DNA of 64,000 bases from Sutcliffiella horikoshii. GTDB lineage: Bacteria; Bacillota; Bacilli; Bacillales; Bacillaceae_I. Positions 8,418-15,814 of this stretch are shown here, one piece after another. Position numbers and translations under genes: made by a program. Positions within the stretch are counted from its first letter, which is position 1, and the number at the start of each line of letters is the position of its first letter. The DNA lies in NCBI GenBank assembly GCA_001636495.1, contig KV440964.1:3922666-3986665 (forward strand), read 5' to 3'. Under the pieces are notes generated by a model. It did not search any database, was not told where the DNA came from, and saw only the letters and a program-made list of their open reading frames with translations.

Positions 8418-9329
8418 ATGAAGACTTGGCATTATGCGTTGATTGTATTTATAGGGGGCTGCTGCCTGGGAATTTTGTCTACATTTGTGAAGCTTGCATA
8501 TGCTGGAGGTTACTCCATGGGTGAGGTTACAGGTAGCCAAGTGTTAGTTGGTACCATCATTATTTGGATCGTTACCTTCTTTAGTCGAAAGAAAAAAATT
8601 CATGTCATTAAAAAACTTAAGCTTGTTTTAGCAGGAATACCGATGGGGCTAACAGGATTACTTTACTATCAATCCTTACAAACACTTGAAGCTTCCCTGG
8701 CCATCATTTGTTTGTTTCAATTTATTTGGATTGGAACATTGATTGAATGGATTTTTTATAAGAAACTTCCTTCATCAGGTAAGGTTCTCTCCATTGTAAT
8801 CTTACTTTCAGGTTCTGCTTTAGCAGCCGGAATTTTTGGGGAAAGTGTAGAATCTATTTCATGGCAAGGGGCTTTATGGGGAGTACTTGCTGCTTTTACT
8901 TTCTCTATGTTTATTTTTTTGAGCGGTATCATCGGAAAAGAAATTCCTGCGATTCAAAAAAGTGCCCTTCTTTCCACCGGGGGCTTGATTGTTACTATTA
9001 TCTTGTTTCCCCCAGTATTTTTAGTTGATTTGCAAACTGTGATAGGAATAGCTCCATATGGATTAATTCTAGGTATATTTGGTGTGGTGCTTCCCCCACT
9101 ACTCTTTTCCATCGGAATGCCGCATGTGGGGCCAGGCCTTGGATCGATTCTTACAGCTTCCGAGCTCCCTGTAGCAGTGATTATGTCAGCCCTTGTGTTA
9201 TCCGAACATATCAGTATGTATCAATGGGCCGGAGTTGCTCTTATTTTAGGCGGAATAATGGTTGAGAATCTGAAAAAGATAAAATCGATGGAACCTATAT
9301 CTGCCATGGATAGGGAGACCAGCAACTAA
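8418..9329 (+). CDS. EamA-family (DMT) transporter
   Basis: Ten-helix membrane protein of 303 residues with the internal duplication of the drug/metabolite transporter superfamily. The first EamA half begins at ALIVFIGGCCLGILSTFVKL and contains PMGLTGLLYYQSLQTLEASLA; the second begins near residue 150 and ends with the family-typical LTASELPVAVIMSALVLSE and YQWAGVALILGGIMV segments. Substrate cannot be told from sequence. The promoter with an in-leader terminator suggests conditional expression. It is convergent with the minus-strand gene ending at 9412. Confidence 0.88.
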   Translation: MKTWHYALIVFIGGCCLGILSTFVKLAYAGGYSMGEVTGSQVLVGTIIIWIVTFFSRKKKIHVIKKLKLVLAGIPMGLTGLLYYQSLQTLEASLAIICLFQFIWIGTLIEWIFYKKLPSSGKVLSIVILLSGSALAAGIFGESVESISWQGALWGVLAAFTFSMFIFLSGIIGKEIPAIQKSALLSTGGLIVTIILFPPVFLVDLQTVIGIAPYGLILGIFGVVLPPLLFSIGMPHVGPGLGSILTASELPVAVIMSALVLSEHISMYQWAGVALILGGIMVENLKKIKSMEPISAMDRETSN

Positions 9330-9342
9330 TTGCTATTTTCAA

Positions 9343-9418
9343 AAGGTGAGAAAAAACTAAGAAAAGGAGTAAGGCGATGAGTTATTCTTACTCTTTTTCA
9401 GAAAACCTTTCTCACCTT
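9343..9418. terminator. Nested inverted-repeat, bidirectional terminator
   Basis: Two nested stems: the outer AAGGTGAGAAA (9343-9353) pairs with TTTCTCACCTT (9408-9418), and the inner GGAGTAAG region (9362-9373) pairs with CTTACTCTTTTT (9387-9398). It lies between two convergent genes and includes the stop codon of the minus-strand gene. T/A tracts on both sides suit termination in both directions. Confidence 0.7.
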
Positions 9419-9792
9419 AAATTCTCCAAATCCTCCAAACATCTTACTTCCTGCCTATACCACTCCATATTCCCTGCAAACCTTTCTGAACACTCAAATT
9501 CGATTTTTGCTACCTTCTGTCCTTGCACACAACGCACGCTGGCGATGAATTTTTTCTTTCCCTTAGGCTTATCAAGACTAACTCCTGTAAAAGGTATCAA
9601 CTCATAAAAAAAATCCTCAGCCAATCTATCAAAATAGTTGTGTTTCATAATATCTCTTAACTTGATATAATCGGTTTCCTCTAGTCCCCATCGGATTACC
9701 GTACTCCCATCTGGAAGGATAACTTTGAGTTTTAGATGGCAACCAACTTTATCTTTTGAGACATTCAATATCTTAATATTCTCCTGGTTCAT
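9412..9792 (-). CDS. Hypothetical soluble protein
   Basis: A 126-residue protein of mixed alpha/beta character, not recognised. The ATG at 9792 is preferred because it lies 1 nt after the stop of the preceding small membrane gene and has GGAGG about 11 nt upstream, suggesting translational coupling; an in-frame start at 9828 would overlap that gene. No signal peptide, membrane helix or catalytic motif is seen. Two cysteines (in KVGCHLKL and VRCVQG) are spaced without a metal-site pattern. Confidence 0.55.
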   Translation of the reverse strand: MNQENIKILNVSKDKVGCHLKLKVILPDGSTVIRWGLEETDYIKLRDIMKHNYFDRLAEDFFYELIPFTGVSLDKPKGKKKFIASVRCVQGQKVAKIEFECSERFAGNMEWYRQEVRCLEDLENLR

Positions 9793-9793
9793 T

Positions 9794-9991
9794 CTAGTTC
9801 GAACCTCCGCTATCACTTCCGCCACCATGGTTGTTGAACTGATTGAATTGATATCTAGTTGTTTCGGATTCTATATTTTGATTTCCTTTGTTAACATCTG
9901 GAGGATGATTCATTCCTCTGTTCTTTTTATCCATATAAATGGTAATTGTGATAAGTAGCAAGATAGGTATGATGACAAATAGCCAAATCAT
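9794..9991 (-). CDS. Small single-pass membrane protein
   Basis: A 65-residue protein with one N-terminal hydrophobic helix (residues 2-20, IWLFVIIPILLLITITIY) followed by a polar, Asn/Gly/Ser-rich tail. The ATG has GGGGGAG 5 nt upstream. It is the first of a two-gene unit with the hypothetical gene that starts 1 nt after its stop. Function unknown. Confidence 0.6.
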   Translation of the reverse strand: MIWLFVIIPILLLITITIYMDKKNRGMNHPPDVNKGNQNIESETTRYQFNQFNNHGGGSDSGGSN

Positions 9992-10043
9992 AGAGACTCC
10001 CCCTTATTAATTTAGTGGAATATCTTTTGTACTGTATTACCTC

Positions 10044-10349
10044 TTACTCTTCATCTAGCACTTTTCTTCTAAACCTCAACAAACTGTATAAGATGTACAA
10101 GAACAACCCAATAATTAATAGCATTCCGTACAAAGGATCAAATATGATCGAAACTAAAACTATCGTAATGAAAAACAAGCCAATAACAGAAGCAAAACGG
10201 GTAAACCACAATGCCTCATCCGTAAAGTCAGGTTCTTCCTTATACTTCCACCTTTGTCCAAACAACATTCCTTCTCTGGGGTTGAAATAGTTCCAAATCA
10301 ATACAATATATATTGGCACCGCAATTATTATCCCTATTGCTTGGTCCAT
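10044..10349 (-). CDS. Three-helix membrane protein, DUF6199-like
   Basis: A 101-residue protein with hydrophobic helices near residues 4-22, 50-70 and 72-92. The loop motif MLFGQRWKYKEEPDFTDEAL followed by a membrane helix recalls the DUF6199 group of small Gram-positive membrane proteins, but this is a memory-based match. AGGAGGGG lies just upstream of the ATG. It precedes the 65-residue membrane protein gene on the same strand with a 52-nt gap. Function unknown. Confidence 0.6.
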   Translation of the reverse strand: MDQAIGIIIAVPIYIVLIWNYFNPREGMLFGQRWKYKEEPDFTDEALWFTRFASVIGLFFITIVLVSIIFDPLYGMLLIIGLFLYILYSLLRFRRKVLDEE

Positions 10350-10508
10350 AGAACCCCTCCTAGATTGCTTTCAACTAATATACGAGTTTAAGTGAATAAA
10401 AGTTTCAAATAATTCAGTAAAATCAATTCTTATACATGAAGAAAAACAATCAAATAATTTCTGACAACAATCTGGGCGTTTTTCATACAATATGGTGGGG
10501 TGAGATAA

Positions 10509-10949
10509 ATGGCAAGAGTAAAATATACGGATTCAGACGTGGCCTTAGTGGCCAGAATGATAAGAGCAGAAGCAGAAGGTGAAGGAAAGCAAGGAATGCT
10601 ATATGTAGGCAATGTTATCGTTAATCGTGCAATAGCGGACTGTCTGGACTTTAAAGAAGTAAGGACCATTCCGCAGGTCATCTACCAAGTACAAGGTGGC
10701 AACTATTCATTTGAAGCTGTTCAAAAAGGTAATGTCTTTTATAACAGAGCCAGAGGAGTGGAAAAGAGACTAGCTAAAAAGACTTTGGACTTCTGGAGGG
10801 AGCATCCGGCAAAATTCGCACTTTGGTACTTCAATCCATATGCTCCATGTCCTCCAACTTGGTATGACCAGCCTTTTGCCGGCCAATTCAAACAGCATTG
10901 CTATTACGAGCCGATTGCCAACACTTGTGATAGTGTTTACAGTGGTTAA
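10509..10949 (+). CDS. cwlJ: Cell wall hydrolase CwlJ
   Basis: A 146-residue Hydrolase_2/SleB-type enzyme. It matches the remembered Bacillus CwlJ across its length: DVALVARMIRAEAEGEGKQG with the catalytic Glu, GMLYVGNVIVNR, and the C-terminal KFALWYFNPY...CPPTWYDQPF block. CwlJ is a spore cortex-lytic enzyme needed for germination, located at the outer face of the cortex, and lacks a signal peptide as here. The start has GGTGGGGTG upstream. A bidirectional terminator follows. No gerQ homologue is adjacent. Confidence 0.93.
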   Translation: MARVKYTDSDVALVARMIRAEAEGEGKQGMLYVGNVIVNRAIADCLDFKEVRTIPQVIYQVQGGNYSFEAVQKGNVFYNRARGVEKRLAKKTLDFWREHPAKFALWYFNPYAPCPPTWYDQPFAGQFKQHCYYEPIANTCDSVYSG

Positions 10950-10960
10950 ATGAAAGGTAA

Positions 10961-10998
10961 AAGGAGCTTACCTCAATTTGTAAGCTCCTTGCCTTTTA
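10961..10998. terminator. Bidirectional terminator between cwlJ and the YcxB-like gene
   Basis: An 11-bp perfect stem, AAGGAGCTTAC (10961-10971) with GTAAGCTCCTT (10980-10990), extended imperfectly by AAAGGTA/GCCTTTT. It lies between convergent genes. Confidence 0.8.
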
Positions 10999-11000
10999 TC

Positions 11001-11582
11001 CTATATCCCTTTCCCTTCCTTAATCACAATTCCCTTCTCCTCCAACATGTTAACGATGCGGTCCACCTTGAACTGTTGGTCTTTACCTCCGCCTTTTGGC
11101 AGAAGGAATCGGTCTTCTTGTCCTTTTCCCTTTCCTACATAGAACAGGTAGTTGTTTTCTGTCGAGAATACGTTGAGCGATTGGTTTGCTGGAATCTTTC
11201 TTTTTTCCTGCCCCACAACGAATGCATCAAAACGAAGGTCAAATCCAATTTGGTAGGATGGATTTTTTTCATAGTAAAGGTTATAAAGCTTTTCACTTCT
11301 TTTATCGATGATTTTTCGAAAAAATGTCTTTGTTAGGAAAAGAATGACAAAGTATAATACTAATCCGATGACAACCGTTACAATGTTAAGAATGAGGAAC
11401 TGCACGCCATCTACCGCGACCTGCAAATTGGCGATGATATTATAGGTACAAAAGAGAAAAAGTGCAATTAGGTTCCCGGCCGTTGCCATCTTAAAGATTG
11501 TTTTGAAATAAGGCATGTACTGAAACAGTTCTGTATAATCTTTTCGTTCAATTGGAAATTGTAAAGATAAATTCTTTTTCAA
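11001..11582 (-). CDS. YcxB-like membrane protein
   Basis: A 193-residue protein with a short cytosolic N-terminus (DYTELFQYMPYFK), two membrane helices near 35-55 and 63-88, and a C-terminal soluble domain ending in the pattern YVGKGKGQEDRFLLPK, as in the YcxB-like family. The start is TTG at 11582, with AGGAGG about 7 nt upstream. It lies 24 nt after the DUF218 gene on the same strand. Cellular role unknown. Confidence 0.65.
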   Translation of the reverse strand: MKKNLSLQFPIERKDYTELFQYMPYFKTIFKMATAGNLIALFLFCTYNIIANLQVAVDGVQFLILNIVTVVIGLVLYFVILFLTKTFFRKIIDKRSEKLYNLYYEKNPSYQIGFDLRFDAFVVGQEKRKIPANQSLNVFSTENNYLFYVGKGKGQEDRFLLPKGGGKDQQFKVDRIVNMLEEKGIVIKEGKGI

Positions 11583-11606
11583 GGTGTACCTCCTGATGTG
11601 ATAGAC

Positions 11607-12230
11607 TTATAGATTTTCTGAAATATTTAATTCTTGATCCATGATAATCCCTTGTTTTACATAACTGATAATCTTGGCAGACTCCGCTTCCACCCTTTCT
11701 CTTCCATAGGGATTGAGAAACCAGTTATCCCTCCTCGTCGACTTGTCGTTGACAGGACAAAGAGAGTAGTCGATCCAGTCAGGCATGTAAGTACGGAGAG
11801 TGAGATTAAGCCTCCTCATATGATAATGACTTGTTACCACCAAAAGGCGTCTGATTTTATGAAGGTAAAAAGCTCTGTCTAATACCAATAGGGATGCGAG
11901 CACATTCTCCTTGGTATGAAGGGACTGATTTTCAATCAAAATATCTTCTGAAGGTATCCCGAGTTCCATTGCTTTGTCCGCAAGCATTTGGGCCTCAGTC
12001 AGTCCAGTATCATCCCAGACGACTCCACCGGAAAATAGAATTTTTCCGGCTCTTCCATTTTTATAAAGTTCAATCGCTGTCGGCAACCGGTACTCTACTG
12101 CCTTGCTGCTACCTGCGACTAAAATACAGTCACCACTTTGCTTATCATCTTTAATATTGCTGAAAAGCAGATCTGTCATCTGTTGATCTGTCAGTTTGCT
12201 GGAATCCAATTTTGAGATAGGTATCTTCAT
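11607..12230 (-). CDS. DUF218 / YdcF-ElyC family protein
   Basis: A 207-residue protein with the DUF218 Rossmann-like core: an opening strand with CILVAGSS, then RLPTAIELYKNGRAGKILFSGG, the acidic TEAQMLADKAMELGIP segment, the ENQSLHTKEN motif and the VTSHYHMRR signature. Family members are linked to envelope metabolism in enterobacteria, but here there is no membrane anchor, so the protein is likely cytosolic. AGGAGAAG lies upstream of the ATG. The biochemical activity is not established. Confidence 0.8.
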   Translation of the reverse strand: MKIPISKLDSSKLTDQQMTDLLFSNIKDDKQSGDCILVAGSSKAVEYRLPTAIELYKNGRAGKILFSGGVVWDDTGLTEAQMLADKAMELGIPSEDILIENQSLHTKENVLASLLVLDRAFYLHKIRRLLVVTSHYHMRRLNLTLRTYMPDWIDYSLCPVNDKSTRRDNWFLNPYGRERVEAESAKIISYVKQGIIMDQELNISENL

Positions 12231-12332
12231 GCTTCTCCTCCATGGTGTTCGTGTCGAATGCCTTCTATTAATACATTACACACCGAAGCTTGGATTCCTT
12301 TTTTAAAATTCATTTTAGTGTCGAATTTAAAT

Positions 12333-13709
12333 TTAACTTTCAATAACAAGAGGTAGACTCATTACCACGCGGCAACCGGCAGTGTAGTTCGGATCTATCT
12401 GAACGGCCCCATTATGCTGGGTAATAACCTTTTGAACGATTGCAAGGCCGATTCCCGTGCCGCCGGTGTGAGTGCTGCGTGACTCATCCACTCGGACAAA
12501 TGGTTCGAACACTTTCTCAAGATAGGTTCTTGGAATGCCCTTCCCTTTATCTTCTATTGTAAGTACAGCTTGATCCCCTTCTTTGCATAATGATACAACA
12601 AGAGAATTACCTCCATATGCCATACAATTTTGAAGGATGTTGGCTATTGCTCTTTCAAACAAATGGATATCAAGTTTCACCGTCATCATTTGGTCTGGTA
12701 TATCTACTTCATAATGGATGCCTTTTGCTTCCAGTTCGTCTATATAGGAAGAGAATATTTCTCTAACAGCTTCTGTGAAGTTTTGATTCTCCAGTGAAAT
12801 TCTATTTAAATTCATATCAAGCTGGGACAAGTCGAAAAGATCTTGAATGAGTCTGTTCGCTTTCGTACTGTTGGCCATAACAATGGAGGAATATTGTTTT
12901 CGGTCCTTATGGCTTAAATCAGGGAATCGGTATAATGTTTCCGCATACCCTTGAATATTCGTAAGAGGGGTTTTTATGTCATGGGAAATGTCCAATATCA
13001 GTTGTTTTCTCAGTAATTCGGATTGCTCCTTCAGCCTGATTTCCTCTCCAATTTTAGTAGCCATTTGGTTGATATTTTCCTTCAATTCATTTAATTCTTT
13101 ATTTGCTTGAAACTCAATTTGTGTTTCATAGTTTCCTTGTGAAATATAATCTACACCTTTCAGGAGCTCCTCAACTGGCTGAATGATTTGCTTGGAAGTC
13201 CTTTTTACATACCATCGCAAAATGACCAATAAACAAATCATGAAAAAGAGAACCGTAAACAGGAAAATATCAAGAAAAAACATTTCTAACGGTAAATATA
13301 GTAATAGAAAGTCATCACCTGATTCAGGGACAAAGAGATCTGTGTCATAGTGATTTATTTCTTTAAGAAAGTCATCAACTTTGTATTGATAGCCTGCTTC
13401 ATTTGGACTGTTGTATTGTTTGATTACCGTATAATCCCTACTAAGAGTTTCAAGGTATGCATGTTTTGGCAGCTCATTTTTATAGAATGCCTTCTCCAGC
13501 CCTTCACTCTCTACATCCTCATACAGTTCTTGGAGGTATTCCTGATCCACATCTTCATACATAGATTCTACATAAATAGTGTTGGCAATCAGGGTAACGG
13601 CGCCTATTAATAAGAGAATGATAAACAATAGAGAATAGTTGACCAGAAATTGTCTCTTGATGGGAATGTTCTCTTTTAGAAGGAAAGAAAATAGTTTTCT
13701 AGTTTTCAT
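12333..13709 (-). CDS. Two-component sensor histidine kinase
   Basis: A 458-residue membrane kinase. TM1 is near 25-47 and TM2 near 145-168, bracketing an acidic extracytoplasmic domain rich in Asp/Glu. HAMP follows at about 170-222, HisKA with His in ILDISHDIKTPLTNIQGYAE, and HATPase with NILQNCMAYG and GTGIGLAIVQ. The DIKTPL variant of the H box is typical of VanS/CssS-like kinases. The start overlaps the response regulator stop by 11 bp. The signal is unknown; the divergent toxin-immunity remnant upstream gives no clue. Confidence 0.9.
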   Translation of the reverse strand: MKTRKLFSFLLKENIPIKRQFLVNYSLLFIILLLIGAVTLIANTIYVESMYEDVDQEYLQELYEDVESEGLEKAFYKNELPKHAYLETLSRDYTVIKQYNSPNEAGYQYKVDDFLKEINHYDTDLFVPESGDDFLLLYLPLEMFFLDIFLFTVLFFMICLLVILRWYVKRTSKQIIQPVEELLKGVDYISQGNYETQIEFQANKELNELKENINQMATKIGEEIRLKEQSELLRKQLILDISHDIKTPLTNIQGYAETLYRFPDLSHKDRKQYSSIVMANSTKANRLIQDLFDLSQLDMNLNRISLENQNFTEAVREIFSSYIDELEAKGIHYEVDIPDQMMTVKLDIHLFERAIANILQNCMAYGGNSLVVSLCKEGDQAVLTIEDKGKGIPRTYLEKVFEPFVRVDESRSTHTGGTGIGLAIVQKVITQHNGAVQIDPNYTAGCRVVMSLPLVIES

Positions 13710-14394
13710 GTCGGGCCATCCGATATCCTAAACCTTTTATTGTTTTTATATAGATCGGTGATTTAGGGTTAGGCTCTATTTGTTCCCTGATCCTGCTGAT
13801 ATGGACCATGATAGTATTACTGTCGCAAAGATAGTCCGTGTTCCAGACCAGCTCATATAATTGGGCTTTCGTATAGAGGCGATTCGGGTTTTTCATGAAG
13901 ATGGAAAGAAGCTGTGTTTCTTTGGGCTTTAAAGGGAGCGTCAATCCTTTTTTAGTAATGACCTGGTTGACAGGATTGTATTCTAGATCACCATTGCGAA
14001 GAATAATCTCCCGTTCCACTTTTCCATAATCTGAGCATCTACGAATCAGTGCGTGCACTCTGGAAATAAGTTCAACCACACTGAATGGCTTTACCAGATA
14101 GTCGTCTGCACCCAAACCAAATCCCAACACCTTATCGCTATCAGCACCTCTTGCTGTCAGCAACATAATGGGAACATTGGAATACTCTCTCACCCTTTGT
14201 ATGATCTGCAAACCATCCATCCCAGGCATCATTAGGTCCAAAATTAGAAGTTCAGGGATTCTTTCCCCTAATCTCATTAATACTTCTTCTCCACAATAAG
14301 ACTGTACTACGTTATAACCTTCTTTTCTTAGGTGCAGGGCAAGCAATTGATTTATTTCATTATCGTCTTCTGCAATATATATTAGCTTTCGCAT
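13699..14394 (-). CDS. OmpR/PhoB-family response regulator
   Basis: A 231-residue response regulator. The receiver has EDD near residue 9, phospho-acceptor Asp in LLILDLMMPGMDG, and DDYLVKPFSV; the C-terminal winged helix contains LPLKPKETQLLSIF and MVHISRIREQIE. AAGGAG precedes the ATG by about 8 nt. Its kinase overlaps downstream. About 70 bp upstream of its start there are three TTAAGG repeats spaced exactly 11 bp, which fit autoregulation by a member of this family. Confidence 0.92.
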   Translation of the reverse strand: MRKLIYIAEDDNEINQLLALHLRKEGYNVVQSYCGEEVLMRLGERIPELLILDLMMPGMDGLQIIQRVREYSNVPIMLLTARGADSDKVLGFGLGADDYLVKPFSVVELISRVHALIRRCSDYGKVEREIILRNGDLEYNPVNQVITKKGLTLPLKPKETQLLSIFMKNPNRLYTKAQLYELVWNTDYLCDSNTIMVHISRIREQIEPNPKSPIYIKTIKGLGYRMARHEN

Positions 14395-14464
14395 AGGTGT
14401 ACTCCTTGGTCTATGTCAATCTATCTCCATATTTTATCATGAAAACGCTCCTCAAAATGACAAT

Positions 14465-14492
14465 TTAAGGTTTATTTAAGGTTTGGTTAAGG
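14465..14492. promoter_or_regulatory. Three TTAAGG direct repeats with 11-bp period
   Basis: TTAAGG occurs at 14465, 14476 and 14487, one helical turn apart. OmpR/PhoB-type regulators bind such tandem direct repeats. The site lies between the response regulator and the toxin-immunity remnant, so either side could be controlled. Binding by the neighbouring regulator is inference. Confidence 0.6.
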
Positions 14493-14511
14493 TTGTGTTT
14501 ACTTTTAATAA

Positions 14512-14646
14512 ATACAATTAAAATCTAGTAAGCTACCAAAAGGAACACCTGTTTCACATTTTAATGTCTATAAAGACAAGGATACAGGGAGACTTTGGCT
14601 TTTTGAAATCAAGGGGCTAAACGAAAAATTCCAACCTATGAAGTAA
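14512..14646 (+). pseudogene. C-terminal remnant of a polymorphic-toxin-like gene
   Basis: An open frame of about 44 codons with no start codon that fits, preceded in frame by a stop at 14509-14511 and ending at TAA 14644-14646. The peptide contains LPKGTPVSHFNVYKDKDTG and RLWLFEIKGLNEKFQPMK, which reads like the extreme C-terminus of a secreted toxin domain. It ends 24 nt before a DUF4279-type immunity-like gene, the usual toxin-then-immunity order. The toxin family could not be named. It is probably the leftover of a deleted toxin module. Confidence 0.5.
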
Positions 14647-14670
14647 ATTAATTCAAGGAGTGTTAAGGAA

Positions 14671-15081
14671 ATGACCAATATATATTGCACACTAACTTTT
14701 CATAGTAATAAAGAAAAATTTGATTTGAGCAATTTCGAAAGAAAAATTCAACTGTACAGAAAAACTTCATGGTCTATTGGAGATCTTCAACAACCGAATT
14801 ATGAAGATTCAGCTCGCCTTGATAGTACAGCAGTCATTAAATCTGAGACATCAAAAGACTATGATGGAAAAGAAGTAATTTCATCATTCTTTCATTATCT
14901 TTATTCCAAAAAAGAAGTGATTTTGGAACTTAAAAGTCAATACATGGCCAATCTTTACTTTGATGTTATCGTTAATCAAGAATCGAGCGATTCACCTGTA
15001 ATTTTCTTAGAGCCTAACCATTTGACTCTCTTAAGTGAGCTTGATGCTTCTATGAATGTTTCCATATATGATTATAGATAA
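14671..15081 (+). CDS. DUF4279-like immunity protein
   Basis: A 136-residue soluble protein. The pattern FSIGDLQQP-like WSIGDLQQPNYEDSARLDS after a short beta-rich N-terminus, followed by helical and beta segments, resembles DUF4279, a family often found as immunity protein next to polymorphic toxins. AAGGAG lies about 11 nt upstream of the ATG. The toxin remnant immediately upstream supports this reading. It may persist because it protects against toxins made by neighbours. Family call by memory, moderate certainty. Confidence 0.6.
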   Translation: MTNIYCTLTFHSNKEKFDLSNFERKIQLYRKTSWSIGDLQQPNYEDSARLDSTAVIKSETSKDYDGKEVISSFFHYLYSKKEVILELKSQYMANLYFDVIVNQESSDSPVIFLEPNHLTLLSELDASMNVSIYDYR

Positions 15082-15086
15082 TTATA

Positions 15087-15161
15087 ATGGAAGAGGAGTT
15101 AACTGAAGTAAAAGCATCAAAATTGTTGGAGGAGTTTTTGAAGGAGAAAAAGTTAATATAA
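15087..15161 (+). CDS. 24-residue ORF after the immunity gene
   Basis: ATG at 15087, TAA at 15159-15161. It encodes an acidic, lysine-rich helix (EEELTEVKASKLLEEFLKEK). The upstream sequence lacks a clear ribosome binding site, so this may be the remnant tail of another immunity or effector gene rather than a functional peptide. Confidence 0.25.
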   Translation: MEEELTEVKASKLLEEFLKEKKLI

Positions 15162-15213
15162 AGTAAGCGAATAAAGAACCTCAGTTTTCCATGTTTGGAT
15201 ACTTCATAAATTT

Positions 15214-15236
15214 AGAGGAGGGGCTTCTCCTCTTTT
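15214..15236 (+). terminator. Terminator after the immunity gene
   Basis: AGAGGAG (15214-15220) pairs with CTCCTCT (15227-15233), with a 6-nt loop and a following TTT. It lies between the plus-strand immunity remnant and the convergent acetyltransferase gene. Confidence 0.5.
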
Positions 15237-15275
15237 CCTTATTGAAAATGCCCCTCTATGAGAATTACCAATTGG

Positions 15276-15776
15276 TTATTGAAACAACTTTACCTGATTT
15301 GAATCATTTGAGAATGCAATTACCTTGTGAAACTTCAATCCTAATTTCCCAAGCACTTTTGCCGAGCTTTCGTTGTCCAGCGCGGTAATAGCCACTATTT
15401 TCTTGAGATTAAGAACGCTCCTTCCATATTCCATAACCGCAGCAGCCGATTCAAAGGCATAGCCTTTTGACCAATAACTTGGAAGAAAAGCAAAGCCTAT
15501 ATCCACATCCTCCAATAGATCTCTTTTTATGAGACCGCAAAGTCCAATCGGTGTTCCTTCCTCTTTCAGCTCGGCTAAATATAGGCAAAACCCAAAACGT
15601 TCATACATTGTATTTGGGCCCTCCGCTATATATCTCCTAGCATCTTCAAGCGTCCTGACTCCCTTATCACCGATATTTTCTATCCATGAGGGGTCATTCA
15701 GAAGCTCTAATATGAAGCTAGCATCATCACTAGTTAACTTGCGAAGCACCAATCTATCTGTCTCCAATACTTTCAT
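15276..15776 (-). CDS. GNAT-family N-acetyltransferase
   Basis: A 166-residue acetyltransferase of the RimJ/RimL type: it opens with VLETDRLVLRKLTSDDASFI, has the FGFCLYLAELKEEGTPIGLCGL strand pair, then DVDIGFAFLPSYWSKGYAFESA with the acetyl-CoA binding loop and NESSAKVLGKLGLKF. The ATG at 15776 is chosen because AGGGGG lies 8 nt upstream; a longer frame would run into the MFS gene. It lies 38 nt after the MFS exporter stop on the same strand. Substrate unknown; a protein N-terminus or small amine is possible. Confidence 0.85.
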   Translation of the reverse strand: MKVLETDRLVLRKLTSDDASFILELLNDPSWIENIGDKGVRTLEDARRYIAEGPNTMYERFGFCLYLAELKEEGTPIGLCGLIKRDLLEDVDIGFAFLPSYWSKGYAFESAAAVMEYGRSVLNLKKIVAITALDNESSAKVLGKLGLKFHKVIAFSNDSNQVKLFQ

Positions 15777-15814
15777 AGTTGGTTCCCCCTCTCTTCCTAC
15801 AATCATATCAGAAT

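Noticed and set aside
10480-10505. CATACAATAT before cwlJ as a sigmaE -10 element
   Set aside because: It lies so close to the ribosome binding site that the transcript would start within it, and no -35 partner is convincing.
15191-15388. A 65-codon plus-strand frame after the immunity gene
   Set aside because: It runs through a terminator hairpin and the antisense of the acetyltransferase gene.
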